NCBI RefSeq assembly: GCF_014651935.1
Contig: NZ_BMXV01000001.1
Span: 124,001-188,000, forward strand
Reading direction: 5' to 3'
Origin: Marinobacter zhanjiangensis
GTDB taxonomy: Bacteria > Pseudomonadota > Gammaproteobacteria > Pseudomonadales > Oleiphilaceae
Length of the DNA: 64,000 nucleotides
The notes beneath the pieces were generated by a model. That model was not told the origin of the DNA, did no database searches, and saw only the letters and a program-made list of their open reading frames with translations. Below are positions 26,644-36,216 of this stretch, in pieces (position 1 is the first letter of the stretch; each line of letters starts with the position of its first letter). Position numbers and translations under genes: made by a program.

Positions 26644-28476
26644 TTACCGGCTGAAATCATAACGTAACGACGCCATATAGGTGCGCCCCGGTGCCAGATA
26701 ATCGAACGGTTCGAAAGTAACGCTGTCACTCCCCTGGCTCGTGGTATAGCGGCGGTCCAGTACGTTATCTACCTTGAAGCTTGCGGACCAGCCCGGCATG
26801 AAGTTCCACGCAGCGCGCAGATCCACCGTGCCATAACCGGGCAACAGGCTGGTGTTCTCTGGATCGTTATAGCGATCACTCTCAGCGATGAGACTGGCAC
26901 CCACAGACCACTCACCAAATTGCCGGTCAGCGTCCAGTCTCAGGTTTTTGGTGGCGCGGCGCGGCAGACGGGCTCCGGTATCACGGTTTTCCGAGTCAGC
27001 GTAGGTCAGCGCGGCGACAAGGTCCCAGCTTCCGGTTTCATATCCGGATGACAACTCCACACCACGAATTCTGGCTGTTTCTATGTTTTCCATGGTGCCC
27101 TGCCAGGTGACCGGGTCAGACACGTAGGTGATCAGGTCGTCCACATCATTCTGATACACGGCCACATCCCAGAACCAGCTGGCATAGCGGCCGGAGAAAC
27201 CGAGCTCCACCATCTGGCCCTGCTCCGCACTCAGGTCCGGGTTACCGGTATAAAAAGGTGTGGTCAGATACAGGTCATTGAAGGTAGGCGCCCTGAAAGA
27301 CGTTGCATAGCTCACCCGCACACGGTGCGCCCGGTCAAACTGATGGCCGAAGGCAATGCCGCCGGTCTCCTCTTTACCGAAGGCCTCGTTATCATCCAGA
27401 CGCAGGCTCAGCATCAGCTCAGTGGGGCCGAAGTTCAGGCGCCCCTGGCCAAAGACTGCGGTATTGGTGCGGCTGGTTTCGGTAAAGTCATCACTACCAT
27501 CCACTTCGTCCACCATGACCTCGGAGCCCAGCACCAATTCATGGCTGCCGGCGGTCAGAGTGTTGTCCCAGCGAGCAGAACGGGACAGGCTATTATAGGT
27601 ACTGGGGTAGCTACCGAAGGTTTCCTGCTCATCCCTGGACTCGGAGAACTGGATTCGCGTGCGCCAGTAGTCACTGGCAACGGCTTCAAGATACAACCCG
27701 ACCGCCCTGATCGTGAAATCGGTATCGCCACCTTCAAATTCAGTATTTCCCTCGGACTGGAAAACAGTCAGCCCTGCCCCGCCCCCTTGTTCAAAGCGAT
27801 GACTCAGTTTGGCGAGTCCGCCTGCGTTACGGAAGCCCTTGTCCTCACCACCAGAGCGCAAGTTCGTACCATCGGTATCGGAATACAGGCCACTGGCCAG
27901 ATACGATGTTTGCCCGACCCGGCCTGCAACACCCACATTGGTTTCACGGGTTTCATGGGAGCCGCCGGTAACCTCAGCCCAGCCCTGGCGGTCGGCGTCG
28001 GGCTCCAGCGTAAATGCCTGGACCACGCCGCCAACGGCATCAGCACCATAAAGCGAACTCTTGGCGCCACGCACCAGCTCAACACGCCCCATCAGATCGG
28101 CAGGCAGAAACTGCCAGGGGGGAATGCCGGCCGTTCCAGAGCGCAACCGGATGCCGTCGAGCAGCATTACGGTACCGGAGCTACCAGCGCCGCGCAGAAA
28201 CAGACTGGTGGTCTTGCCATAGCCCCCCTCCGAAGCCAGGTTCACCCCCGGTTGGCCCCGGAGCAAGTCGCGGAATTCAGTCGGTTGCTGGCGCTGAATA
28301 TCCGCCTCGTCAATTACCGTGACAGAAGAAAGGCTCTCGCCAACTGTTTTCGGACCCAGCGTGGCCGTTACCACGATCGGATCAAGGGCTTCTGTTTCGG
28401 AAGATTGCTGGGCAACAGCATTCAGGGAAGGGGAGAGCAGGGAGACACCTGCCACAATAACGGTAAACCTGACCAT
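26644..28476 (-). CDS. btuB: TonB-dependent vitamin B12 receptor
   Basis: This is a 610-residue outer-membrane receptor. It has a signal peptide (ending near NAVAQQ), a TonB box (DPIVVTA), a plug domain with LRGQPGVNLASEGGYG and VELVRGAKSSLYGADAVGG, and a 22-strand barrel ending in the aromatic-rich YDFSR. The length matches BtuB. ATG 28476 is used; a TTG five codons upstream is also open. The cobalamin riboswitch lies about 140-350 bp upstream in the leader, which supports cobalamin as substrate. It is the first gene of btuB-btuF-btuC-btuD. Confidence 0.93.
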   Translation of the reverse strand: MVRFTVIVAGVSLLSPSLNAVAQQSSETEALDPIVVTATLGPKTVGESLSSVTVIDEADIQRQQPTEFRDLLRGQPGVNLASEGGYGKTTSLFLRGAGSSGTVMLLDGIRLRSGTAGIPPWQFLPADLMGRVELVRGAKSSLYGADAVGGVVQAFTLEPDADRQGWAEVTGGSHETRETNVGVAGRVGQTSYLASGLYSDTDGTNLRSGGEDKGFRNAGGLAKLSHRFEQGGGAGLTVFQSEGNTEFEGGDTDFTIRAVGLYLEAVASDYWRTRIQFSESRDEQETFGSYPSTYNSLSRSARWDNTLTAGSHELVLGSEVMVDEVDGSDDFTETSRTNTAVFGQGRLNFGPTELMLSLRLDDNEAFGKEETGGIAFGHQFDRAHRVRVSYATSFRAPTFNDLYLTTPFYTGNPDLSAEQGQMVELGFSGRYASWFWDVAVYQNDVDDLITYVSDPVTWQGTMENIETARIRGVELSSGYETGSWDLVAALTYADSENRDTGARLPRRATKNLRLDADRQFGEWSVGASLIAESDRYNDPENTSLLPGYGTVDLRAAWNFMPGWSASFKVDNVLDRRYTTSQGSDSVTFEPFDYLAPGRTYMASLRYDFSR

Positions 28477-28614
28477 CGGACTACTCCACAAACCGCGCGC
28501 ACCCGCACGGGGTTACAAGACATACATTGCGGAGTGGTCAGTGGGGCAGGCAGGACGGAGGGCAGGATAATACCGGGAGTCGCCTACCCGAGCAGCCCTC
28601 CGCAACTCCGGGTG

Positions 28615-28830
28615 TGTTTACAGGCCGGTCTCCGGGCTTATGAGCGAACCCTGGTCAGGTTCCGGTTAACCGCCTTCCCACGCCGTAGGCGCAGTGGCTG
28701 TATTGGTTAACCCGGTGGCTGGTCTGGCCACTCATCTCAATTACCGTTGCGGGGGCAGCGTCGGGATTGCCTCAGGGCGCACCGACTTCCCGTTTCATCC
28801 CGTGCCACGATGACAGCAGGACACCTGAAA
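28615..28830 (-). promoter_or_regulatory. Cobalamin (AdoCbl) riboswitch
   Basis: Read on the minus strand, the region holds the recognised AdoCbl boxes in order: CAGGTGT near 28827, GGGAAGTCGGTG, the core GCTGCCCCCGCAACGGTAA (near 28750), and the 3' box AAGCCCGGAGACCGGCCTG at about 28620-28640. It occupies the leader of btuB and would repress the uptake operon when cobalamin is plentiful. No second copy is seen upstream of the cobD-like gene. Confidence 0.92.
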
Positions 28831-28844
28831 AACAGGGCGACAGG

Positions 28845-29882
28845 CTAGCAACCCGCCCTGCCCTGGTCAACGACATTCATCAGGTGCTGCAGGGTCCGTT
28901 TCAGGCGCTCCCACTCGAAACTGTCGCCGGGCAGGCCGATGCGCAATGCGGGCGGATCGTCGAAATACCGCACCAGGATGCCGCGGCCGGCAAGGAAGTC
29001 CGCCATCAGCGCGGCATCGGGATGGGCCAGATAGCGATACAACAGGGTACCGGTGGTGGCCGGCAGGCCCATGCCCTGCAACAAGCGATCCAGACGATCA
29101 CTGTCGGACCGCAGCTGCTCCAGGGCCTGTTGCTGCCAGATCGTGTCCTTCAGTGCCCGCGCCATGATGTATCGGGCCGGGGAACTGAGCGACCAGGGCC
29201 CCAGCCGGGCGGCCAGGGCGTCGGTAATGGCTGGCTCGGCGAACACCGCCCCGGCCCGCACCCCGGCGAGCCCGAAGAACGGACCCAGCGACTGCAACAC
29301 CACCAGCCCCGGCGCGGATGACATGGGCACCAGGCTCAGGCCCTGATAACCGGCAGCAAACGCTTCATCCACCACCAGCCAGCCGTCACGGCCCACCAGC
29401 TCCGAGTGCCAGTCCAGCAGCCGTTCACGGCCCACCGTCTCGCCGGTGGGGTTGTTCGGGTTGGCCCACACCAGCACATCCAGTGAGCGCAGCCAGTCAT
29501 CCCCCCGGCGAACCTGCTCCGGCGACACCATCACCACCTGGTGGCCGGCCAGGGCCCAGCAGCGCGCATGTTCCGAGAATCCGGGCCCGGGCACACCTAC
29601 CCGGCAGGGCGACCGCAACAGGGGCAGGGCCTGGATGGCCGCCTGACTGCCAGGCACCGGCAGACAGCCGGCACTGCCAGGTGCCCGTCTGGTCTCCCGC
29701 AACACCAGGTCAAGGCCATCGTCCTCCTGCGGCAACTGTCGCCACACCCGGGCAGGCAATGGCGGCACCGTCCAGCCCCGCCGGTTGATGCCCGTCGACA
29801 GGTCCAGCCAGTGATCCAGGGGAACGCCCCAGCGTCGGGCGGCTTCGATCAACCGGCCACCATGGGTGGGCATCCTGTTCAT
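28845..29882 (-). CDS. cobD: Threonine-phosphate decarboxylase-like protein, catalytic lysine missing
   Basis: This 345-residue fold-type I PLP protein resembles CobD/CobC, which makes the aminopropanol-phosphate arm of cobalamin. It has GINRRGW near the start, ANPNNPTGE (140-148) and VVDEAF with Asp172, which contacts the pyridine nitrogen. The PLP-binding Lys expected in the S-x-G-K-F-F-G motif is Pro201 here (SLGPFFGLAG, codon 29280-29282), with no other Lys nearby. As read, it should not form the internal aldimine. ATG 29882 has GGGAGG upstream. Its stop lies just before the btuB riboswitch, so it is upstream of that control. Sequence error or real loss of activity both remain possible. 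Confidence 0.82.
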   Translation of the reverse strand: MNRMPTHGGRLIEAARRWGVPLDHWLDLSTGINRRGWTVPPLPARVWRQLPQEDDGLDLVLRETRRAPGSAGCLPVPGSQAAIQALPLLRSPCRVGVPGPGFSEHARCWALAGHQVVMVSPEQVRRGDDWLRSLDVLVWANPNNPTGETVGRERLLDWHSELVGRDGWLVVDEAFAAGYQGLSLVPMSSAPGLVVLQSLGPFFGLAGVRAGAVFAEPAITDALAARLGPWSLSSPARYIMARALKDTIWQQQALEQLRSDSDRLDRLLQGMGLPATTGTLLYRYLAHPDAALMADFLAGRGILVRYFDDPPALRIGLPGDSFEWERLKRTLQHLMNVVDQGRAGC

Positions 29883-30141
29883 TCCATACCTCCCGTAACC
29901 ACCAAGTCACAACCATCGCGATTGATTGCCCGACTTCCCATGCCTGTCAAAGACACAGTCTACGTAACCGGGGCACCGTCCTGACACGGACCGCCGCACA
30001 TCCCGGGATTTTCCACCCAAGCCGCCAGCGGACCACCACCCGGTCGCTGCCCGGCCCACCCTGACCGGACGCGCTGCATTCGCGGCACCACCGGTTTGCC
30101 TGCTATATTGCGTAGAACATAACAGGATTACAGGTTCGACC

Positions 30142-32013
30142 ATGCAAGCGGAACTGATCGACATCCGGAATCACCTTCAGCAACACTCCCCCTTTTCCGA
30201 GCTGCCTGAGTCGATGCTGGATGAGGTGGCAGGCAGTATCGAGATTGCCTACTTCCGGGCCGGCGCACAAATCCTGGAGCTGGGCCAGAAGAATACAGAC
30301 CTGCACTACATCCGCAGCGGTGCCGTGGAGGTCTTCCGGCGTTCTGGCGAACTCTATAACCGGGCGGGCGAAGGTGAGATCTTCGGTCAGTTCGGGCTGC
30401 TGATGGGCCGTCAGGTGCGTTTTCCGGCCATCGCCATCGAGGACACGCTGGTTTACCTGATCCCCTACCCGATGTTCCAGCGCCTGTTCGATACCCAGGA
30501 AGTGTTCGCCGACTTCGTGGAAATCGAGGATAACAACCGGTTGCGAAGCGCCGTGAGAAGCTCACAACAGGGCAATGAGCTGATGACCTCCCGCGTGTCG
30601 CGGCTGATCAACCGGAAACCGGTGATGGCTCCGGCCACTGTCCGTCTCCAGGAAGCCGCCCGCATCATGACCGAGCAACGGGTATCCGCACTGCCCCTGA
30701 TTGAGGGCAGCGGCGAGAACGTGGGCGACCTGGTGGGCATCATCACCGACCGGGACCTTCGCACCCGCGCCGTAGCCGATGCCCTGCCATCGGAAACGCC
30801 GGTTGCCGACATCATGTCCCGGAAACTGATCACCATGCGGTCGGATGCCTTCATCTTCGAAGCCATGCTTGAGATGCTGCATAACAACGTGCATCACCTG
30901 CCGGTGGTGGCCAATGGCAAACCCGTTGGCGTGATCGCCCTGTCTGACATCCTCAAGTACGAATCCCAGAACAGCCTGTATGTGGTCAGTAATATCTACC
31001 GGCAGCAGGACGTGAAAGGTCTGAAAGCGGTCAGCAAGGACGTGCGGGCCAGCTTTGTGCGCATGGTCAACGAAGACGCCAACTCCCACATGATCGGCAG
31101 CGCCATGGCCGGTATCGGGCGCAGCTTTACCCAGCAACTGCTGAAACTGGGCGAGGAGAAACTGGGTCCGCCCCCCGTGCCCTACTGCTTCCTTGCACTG
31201 GGCTCCATGGCCCGGGACGAGCAGCTTCTTGTGACCGACCAGGACAATGCCATGGTACTGGACGACAGCTTCGACCCGGAGCAGCACGACGAGTACTTCC
31301 TGGCGTTAGCGAAATATGTCAGTGACGGCCTGGCGGAGTGCGGCTACACCTACTGCACCGGTGACATTATGGCCACCAACAAGAAGTGGCGACAGCCACT
31401 GTCGGTATGGAAGAGCTATTTCATTGACTGGATCGACAACCCCAAGGCAGAGGCCTTGCTGAACAGCAACATCTTCTTCGACCTGGACGGGGTGCACGGG
31501 GAAATGAGCTTTGCCGAAACCCTCAAGGAGCTGATTGCCACCCGGGCCCAGAACAGCCAGCGCTTTCTGGCGATGCTGGCCCGCAATGCCCTGAACCGTA
31601 CGCCACCGCTGGGTTTTTTCCGCCAGTTTGTGCTCGAGGAGAACGGCCAGGAACGCAAGACCTTCAACCTGAAGCGTCGTGGCACGGCACCGGTGTCCGA
31701 CCTGATCCGGGTGCATGCCCTGGCCTGCGGCTCCCGCCGGCAGAACTCCTTCGGCCGGCTGACAGACATCGCCAAGACCCGGCTGTTGCCGGATGACGGC
31801 GTGGACAACCTGCGGGACGCCATGGAGTTTATTGCCATCGTGCGCATCCGCCACCAGGCGCTGGCCCTGGAAGAGGGTCGCGAACCGGACAACAACGTGC
31901 GACCGGAAGATCTGTCACCGTTTGAGCGCAGTCACCTGAAAGAAGCTTTCCAGATTGTCAGCCAGTCCCAGAAGTTTCTTCGGTATCGCTACAACGCCAC
32001 TATTCCCAGGTAG
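30142..32013 (+). CDS. cNMP-binding/CBS/DUF294 nucleotidyltransferase-like protein
   Basis: This is a 623-residue cytoplasmic protein with four parts. An N-terminal cyclic-nucleotide-binding domain (about 15-130) is followed by a pair of CBS domains (about 155-280, including VGIITDRDLRTRAV). A DUF294 nucleotidyltransferase-like domain has LGSMARDEQLLVTDQDNAMV, the GS...D-x-D signature. A DUF294 C-terminal substrate-binding helical domain ends the protein. Such proteins often accompany acetate or carbon-use genes and act as regulators or nucleotidylyl transferases of unknown target. It is followed 14 bp later by an exonuclease gene, the usual partner. Confidence 0.9.
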   Translation: MQAELIDIRNHLQQHSPFSELPESMLDEVAGSIEIAYFRAGAQILELGQKNTDLHYIRSGAVEVFRRSGELYNRAGEGEIFGQFGLLMGRQVRFPAIAIEDTLVYLIPYPMFQRLFDTQEVFADFVEIEDNNRLRSAVRSSQQGNELMTSRVSRLINRKPVMAPATVRLQEAARIMTEQRVSALPLIEGSGENVGDLVGIITDRDLRTRAVADALPSETPVADIMSRKLITMRSDAFIFEAMLEMLHNNVHHLPVVANGKPVGVIALSDILKYESQNSLYVVSNIYRQQDVKGLKAVSKDVRASFVRMVNEDANSHMIGSAMAGIGRSFTQQLLKLGEEKLGPPPVPYCFLALGSMARDEQLLVTDQDNAMVLDDSFDPEQHDEYFLALAKYVSDGLAECGYTYCTGDIMATNKKWRQPLSVWKSYFIDWIDNPKAEALLNSNIFFDLDGVHGEMSFAETLKELIATRAQNSQRFLAMLARNALNRTPPLGFFRQFVLEENGQERKTFNLKRRGTAPVSDLIRVHALACGSRRQNSFGRLTDIAKTRLLPDDGVDNLRDAMEFIAIVRIRHQALALEEGREPDNNVRPEDLSPFERSHLKEAFQIVSQSQKFLRYRYNATIPR

Positions 32014-32027
32014 CTTGCGGGAGCACC

Positions 32028-32762
32028 ATGAGCAACAACGAACAGCAGCCAACCCCGGACCAGCCGGCCCGTGGCGACTGGCCCGGCCGGTTGGCGGCGC
32101 TTGCCGGCGAAGCCAGAGACCCACGGCTGAAGGCCTTCTACGAGGCCGGCTGTGTAGCCCCGGAAACACCCATGTCAGAGGTGCCGATGGTAGCGGTGGA
32201 CTTCGAGACCACCGGGCTGGATCCGGACCAGCACTCCATTGTCAGCATCGGCCTGGTGCCCTTCACCCTGGACCGGATCAGTCTGCCGGGGGCCCGGCAC
32301 TGGGTGGTCAGGCCGGCCCTGCCCCTGCATCAGACATCGGTGACTATCCATGGTATCACCCACTCGGATATCGAAAACGCGCCGGACCTTGGGGAAATTC
32401 TGGGGGATCTGCTGCCGGCCCTGGCGGGCCGTATTGTCGTGGTGCACTACCGCGCCATCGAACGACCCTTCTTCAACGTGGCCATGCACTGGCGCCTCAA
32501 GGAAGGCATCGATTTTCCGCTGATCGACACCATGGCCATCGAGTCGCACCTGCACCCGGATCGCAACCCCAGCCGGTGGCAGAGATTACTCGGACACCAG
32601 CCGGTATCCATCCGGCTGGCGGACAGCCGGCAGCGATACCATCTGCCCCACTACCCCGGCCATAATGCCCTGATTGATGCCATTGCCACTGCCGAGTTGC
32701 TACAGGCGCAGATCCGGCATCATTTCGGACCGGATACGCCCGTCCGCGACCTCTGGCTGTAG
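32028..32762 (+). CDS. DnaQ-like 3'-5' exonuclease
   Basis: This is a 244-residue DEDD exonuclease. Exo I is VAVDFETTGLD, Exo II is VVVHYRAIERPFF, and Exo III is around HNALIDAIATAELL, of the DEDDh type. It is distantly related to the epsilon proofreading subunit. The first roughly 45 residues form an extension. ATG 32028 has GGGAG upstream. Conserved pairing with the upstream cNMP/CBS/DUF294 gene suggests a joint role, but no function is established. Confidence 0.9.
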   Translation: MSNNEQQPTPDQPARGDWPGRLAALAGEARDPRLKAFYEAGCVAPETPMSEVPMVAVDFETTGLDPDQHSIVSIGLVPFTLDRISLPGARHWVVRPALPLHQTSVTIHGITHSDIENAPDLGEILGDLLPALAGRIVVVHYRAIERPFFNVAMHWRLKEGIDFPLIDTMAIESHLHPDRNPSRWQRLLGHQPVSIRLADSRQRYHLPHYPGHNALIDAIATAELLQAQIRHHFGPDTPVRDLWL

Positions 32763-32774
32763 AGCGCCGGGGGC

Positions 32775-33968
32775 TCAGGGCTCCCGGACCTCGTCAATGT
32801 ACTCACCGTAGCCGGCGGCTTCCATCTGGTCCAGCGGGATGAATGCCATAGCGGCGGAATTCATGCAGTAACGCAGCCCGGTGGGGGCCGGGCCATCGTC
32901 AAACACATGCCCCAGGTGCGAGTCGGCGTTTTGGCTGCGGATTTCGGTGCGGCTCATCCACAACTTGTTGTCTTCCCGCTCCACCACGGCATCCGGGCTG
33001 ACCGGACGGGTAAAACTGGGCCAGCCAGTGCCGGACTTGTACTGGTCGCGGGAGGAGAACAGCGGCTCACCGGAGACAATATCCACGTACAGGCCCGGCT
33101 CCTTGTTGTCCCAGTAAGGGTTGTCGAAGGCCCGCTCGGTGCCGTCTTCCCGGGCAACCTCGTACTGCAGATCCGTCAGATGACTGCGCAGGGTATCCTC
33201 GTCCGGCATTGTGAAGCTGTCGGCGTCAAAGCCCGCGCCCGTGACAATGCGACTGAAGGAGCCAGCGTCGTTGCCGGCATTGTTGCCATCGGACCCCGGC
33301 CGGAACTGCGAGAAATCCAGGTCCTGCTCTTCTTCCGTCCAGTACTCGTCGATGAACTGGAAGCGACCACTGTTGAAGGTGTAGACCTTGTAGCGGATCG
33401 GGTTCTTCTTGTAATAGTCCTGATGATATTTCTCGGCGTCGTAAAACTGATCCAGCTCCGTGATTTCAATCACCACCGGGTCGTCATAGCGGCCGGATTC
33501 CGCCAGCGCCTGCTTTGACGCTTCCGCCGCCCGTTTCTGTTCCTCGTTGTGGTAGAAGATGGCCGGGCGGTACTGCTGGCCACGGTCCACGAACTGGCCG
33601 TCGGCATCAGTGGGATCCATAAACCGCCAGAAGCCTTCCAGCAGCCCTTCGTAGGTCATTTTATCCGGGTCATAGTACACCTGTACCGCCTCGGTGTGAC
33701 TGGTCTGCCCGGAGGCGACCTGTTCGTAGGTGGGCGACGGCTCGGTACCGCCAGCATAGCCGGAGACAGCCTCCACCACACCGGGAATCTTCTCGAACCC
33801 GGCCTCAACACACCAGAAGCAGCCACCGGCAAAGGTGGCCACCGCCAGGTCCGGGTCGTCCGGGGCAAACTCCGACTGTTCGCTGTTGTCCTGAGCTCCT
33901 GCAAATGCCCACGCCATCAGCGCGCCCATAGCGATCAGAGCCATCAGGATTGTTCGTTGTCTTGACAC
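32775..33968 (-). CDS. msrAB: Exported bifunctional methionine sulfoxide reductase MsrA-MsrB
   Basis: This is a 397-residue fusion with an N-terminal hydrophobic signal or anchor (about 7-25). MsrA (about 40-215) has the active-site motif GGCFWCVE. MsrB (about 240-390) has RYCMNSAAM with the catalytic Cys. Only three cysteines are visible. The CXXC zinc pairs of zinc-type MsrB are absent, and the usual resolving Cys in SGCGWPSF is Thr (SGTGWPSF). Regeneration may therefore rely on an outside thiol partner. It would repair oxidised methionine in periplasmic proteins. Confidence 0.92.
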   Translation of the reverse strand: MSRQRTILMALIAMGALMAWAFAGAQDNSEQSEFAPDDPDLAVATFAGGCFWCVEAGFEKIPGVVEAVSGYAGGTEPSPTYEQVASGQTSHTEAVQVYYDPDKMTYEGLLEGFWRFMDPTDADGQFVDRGQQYRPAIFYHNEEQKRAAEASKQALAESGRYDDPVVIEITELDQFYDAEKYHQDYYKKNPIRYKVYTFNSGRFQFIDEYWTEEEQDLDFSQFRPGSDGNNAGNDAGSFSRIVTGAGFDADSFTMPDEDTLRSHLTDLQYEVAREDGTERAFDNPYWDNKEPGLYVDIVSGEPLFSSRDQYKSGTGWPSFTRPVSPDAVVEREDNKLWMSRTEIRSQNADSHLGHVFDDGPAPTGLRYCMNSAAMAFIPLDQMEAAGYGEYIDEVREP

Positions 33969-34142
33969 ATTAGCCCCCGTTAGTCAGTGACACCGGTCAG
34001 GCCGGCTGCCAGTGAGGTGTTTCATGAAGCTTAGAGGGGCAAACCCGTCGGGGGTTCCCCCTGCCCTGCCACCTGTATACGAAAGACAGGACTAAAGAGT
34101 GCAATGGGGAGCCCGAAGGTAACCGAAGTGCATCGGAAAGTG

Positions 34143-34165
34143 TCCCGGGCCAGGTCGGCCCGGGA
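34143..34165 (-). terminator. Hairpin after SMP-30 gene
   Basis: A 9-bp perfect stem (TCCCGGGCC/GGCCCGGGA) with a 5-nt loop lies just 3' of the SMP-30-like gene on its strand. The T-run after it is weak, so this is a possible terminator or stability hairpin. Confidence 0.5.
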
Positions 34166-34180
34166 AGGGGATGAAAATCG

Positions 34181-35077
34181 TCAGGGATTGCCGGCGTGGG
34201 GGACCGACACCCGTGCGGTATACAGCGCGGCCTCGTTGGCCTGCTTGCGGCGTTTGGCGGACGAATCCGGGGCACAGCACATAAGCAGCGTGCGGCCATC
34301 GGTATCGCCCAGCATGCAGGCAAAGACACCCAGACCGTCGGGCGCCCCGATCTCGTCGGTGATTTCACCACCCTCGGCAACGCGGATACAACGCTGGTTG
34401 AAGGCGTCGGCTATCCAGATCTGGCCTTCGGCATCAAGACTACAGCCGTCGGGGCCTATGGCAAGCTGCTTGAGCATATCGGCCCGGGGGCCCACTGCCG
34501 GCCGGGGGCCAAACTCGGCCCAGTCCCGGCGATCATAGAGCTCACCGTCATCGGCAATGGTGAAGGCGGTCATGCGGTTGCCGAAGGTCTCACCCACCAC
34601 CAGGGTTTTCTGATCCGGGGTGATGACCATACCGTTGGGGAAATAAAGGTCCTCGGCGGCGACGCTGAGGTTGCCTTCCGGGTCAATCCGCATCAGTTTC
34701 GCCGGTGCCAGGTCGGCCCCTGCCATCAGGTCGAAACCGAAGTTGCCCACCCAGGCATTGCCATCATTGGCCACCACCAGATCATTGACGTGGCCGGTGG
34801 CATGGTCGGACAGATCCGCGTATTCGCTGACCTCGCCATCCGGCGACCGCCGCATGACCTTGCGGTCTACCATCGAGACAAACAGCAGTGAGTCATCCGG
34901 CAGCCAGCCCAGTCCGGAAGGCTGATGAGGCGCGTCGAGCACCTTTTCCACCAGCCCGTCCACGGTCACCGTATAGACGGCCTGACGGTAGAAATCCGAT
35001 ACCCACCAGCGGCCATCGCGCCAGCGGGGTCCTTCAAAGAATTGTCCGCCGTCGGTAAGCAGGTTGACGTCTGCCAT
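34181..35077 (-). CDS. SMP-30/gluconolactonase-like protein
   Basis: This is a 298-residue six-bladed propeller of the SMP-30/LRE family. It has the N-terminal EGPRWRDGRWWVSDF (metal-ligand Glu) and later PNGMVITPD and IWIADAFNQRC blades. Members are lactonases or related hydrolases. It starts 12 bp after the NADH:quinone-reductase-like gene with AAGGAG upstream, so they form an operon. The substrate is unknown. Confidence 0.88.
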   Translation of the reverse strand: MADVNLLTDGGQFFEGPRWRDGRWWVSDFYRQAVYTVTVDGLVEKVLDAPHQPSGLGWLPDDSLLFVSMVDRKVMRRSPDGEVSEYADLSDHATGHVNDLVVANDGNAWVGNFGFDLMAGADLAPAKLMRIDPEGNLSVAAEDLYFPNGMVITPDQKTLVVGETFGNRMTAFTIADDGELYDRRDWAEFGPRPAVGPRADMLKQLAIGPDGCSLDAEGQIWIADAFNQRCIRVAEGGEITDEIGAPDGLGVFACMLGDTDGRTLLMCCAPDSSAKRRKQANEAALYTARVSVPHAGNP

Positions 35078-35089
35078 GGTGCTGTCTCC

Positions 35090-36064
35090 TTACAGAGCGC
35101 CCATGAGGCGATCACGAATGATACTGTCCGCTTCGCTCATGATGCGGTTGATCAGTTCCTCACAGGATGGCACATCGTGGATCAGTCCGGCCACCATGCC
35201 GCAGCTCCAGGCCGCCTCGTCCATCTTGCCCTCGTGCAGCACCAGCTTGCCCTTGGCACCGGATACCAGATGGCGGATGTCGTCAATCTGGGTATCGGCA
35301 CCCTTCTCGTTCTCGATGCGGAGAATCTCGTCAACCGCCGCGTTTTTCAGCACCCGTTCGGTGTTGCGCAGTGGCCGCATGACCAGGCGGGTCTGTAGTT
35401 CATCGGACTCGACGATGGTTTCCTTGACACGATCATGAACCGGGGCGTCTTTCGTCGCCAGGAAGCGGGTACCCATGTTCATGCCGTCGGCACCCAGGGC
35501 CATGGCAGCGACCAGGCTGCGGCCATCGGCCATGCCGCCGGAGGCCACAAAGGGAATGTCCAGTTCCTCGGCGGCCCGGGGCAGCAGGATAAAGTTGGGT
35601 ATATCGTCCTCGCCGGGGTGACCGCCACACTCGAAGCCGTCGACGCTCACCGCATCGCAGCCGATCTTCTGGGCTTTCAGGGCGTGGCGCACGGACGTGC
35701 ACTTGTGGATCACCTTGATGCCGGCTTCATGCAGCGCTGGCATGTACTTCTCCGGGCTGCGACCGGCGGTCTCCACGATCTTTACGCCGCCGTCGATGAT
35801 GGCCTGGATGTACTCGGGATAGGGGGGCTCCTGAAAGGAAGGCAGGAACGTCAGGTTGACGCCGAAGGGCTTGTCGGTCAGTTCCTTGCAGCGTGCGATC
35901 TCCTTCGCCAGATCCTCCGGCGTAGGCTGGGTCAGCGCGGTGATAATGCCCAGGCCGCCGGCATTGGAAACGGCAGCGGCAAGCTCCGCATAGCCCACCC
36001 AGTGCATGCCGCCCTGGATGATCGGATGCTCGATGCCAAACAGTTCAGTGATTCTTGTCTTCAT
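35090..36064 (-). CDS. Nitronate monooxygenase-family flavoprotein (PA1024 NADH:quinone reductase-like)
   Basis: This is a 324-residue FMN-binding TIM barrel. It has IIQGGMHWVG at the start, SNAGGLGIITAL, DGFECGGHPGEDD and SGGMADGRSLVAA plus GTRFLATKD. These match closely, from memory, the Pseudomonas PA1024 protein, which was shown to be an NADH:quinone reductase rather than a true nitronate monooxygenase. ATG 36064 has GGGGAG upstream; the open frame continues upstream without a ribosome binding site. It is the first gene of a two-gene unit with the SMP-30-like gene. Confidence 0.87.
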   Translation of the reverse strand: MKTRITELFGIEHPIIQGGMHWVGYAELAAAVSNAGGLGIITALTQPTPEDLAKEIARCKELTDKPFGVNLTFLPSFQEPPYPEYIQAIIDGGVKIVETAGRSPEKYMPALHEAGIKVIHKCTSVRHALKAQKIGCDAVSVDGFECGGHPGEDDIPNFILLPRAAEELDIPFVASGGMADGRSLVAAMALGADGMNMGTRFLATKDAPVHDRVKETIVESDELQTRLVMRPLRNTERVLKNAAVDEILRIENEKGADTQIDDIRHLVSGAKGKLVLHEGKMDEAAWSCGMVAGLIHDVPSCEELINRIMSEADSIIRDRLMGAL

Positions 36065-36150
36065 GGAACTCCCCTGATGGATATGTGGTGAGTGAATGTT
36101 CAGGTTATTGGAATGGTGGTCCATTATTCATCAGGGGGCGGGGATTTACA

Positions 36151-36179
36151 AAGAAGTAGGACGACCCGAAGGTCGCCCT
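36151..36179 (-). terminator. Terminator after carboxylesterase gene
   Basis: On the minus strand, AGGGCGACC-TTCG-GGTCGTCCT forms a 9-bp stem with a UUCG loop and is followed by ACTTCTTT. It ends the esterase transcript before the next minus-strand gene. Confidence 0.7.
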
Positions 36180-36216
36180 GATTACGTGCGGTTATCTCAG
36201 GCCTTCCTGGTCGGGA

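Noticed and set aside
28618-28830. A small protein in the btuB leader
   Set aside because: The region is fully explained by the cobalamin riboswitch boxes; the open frames across it have no support.
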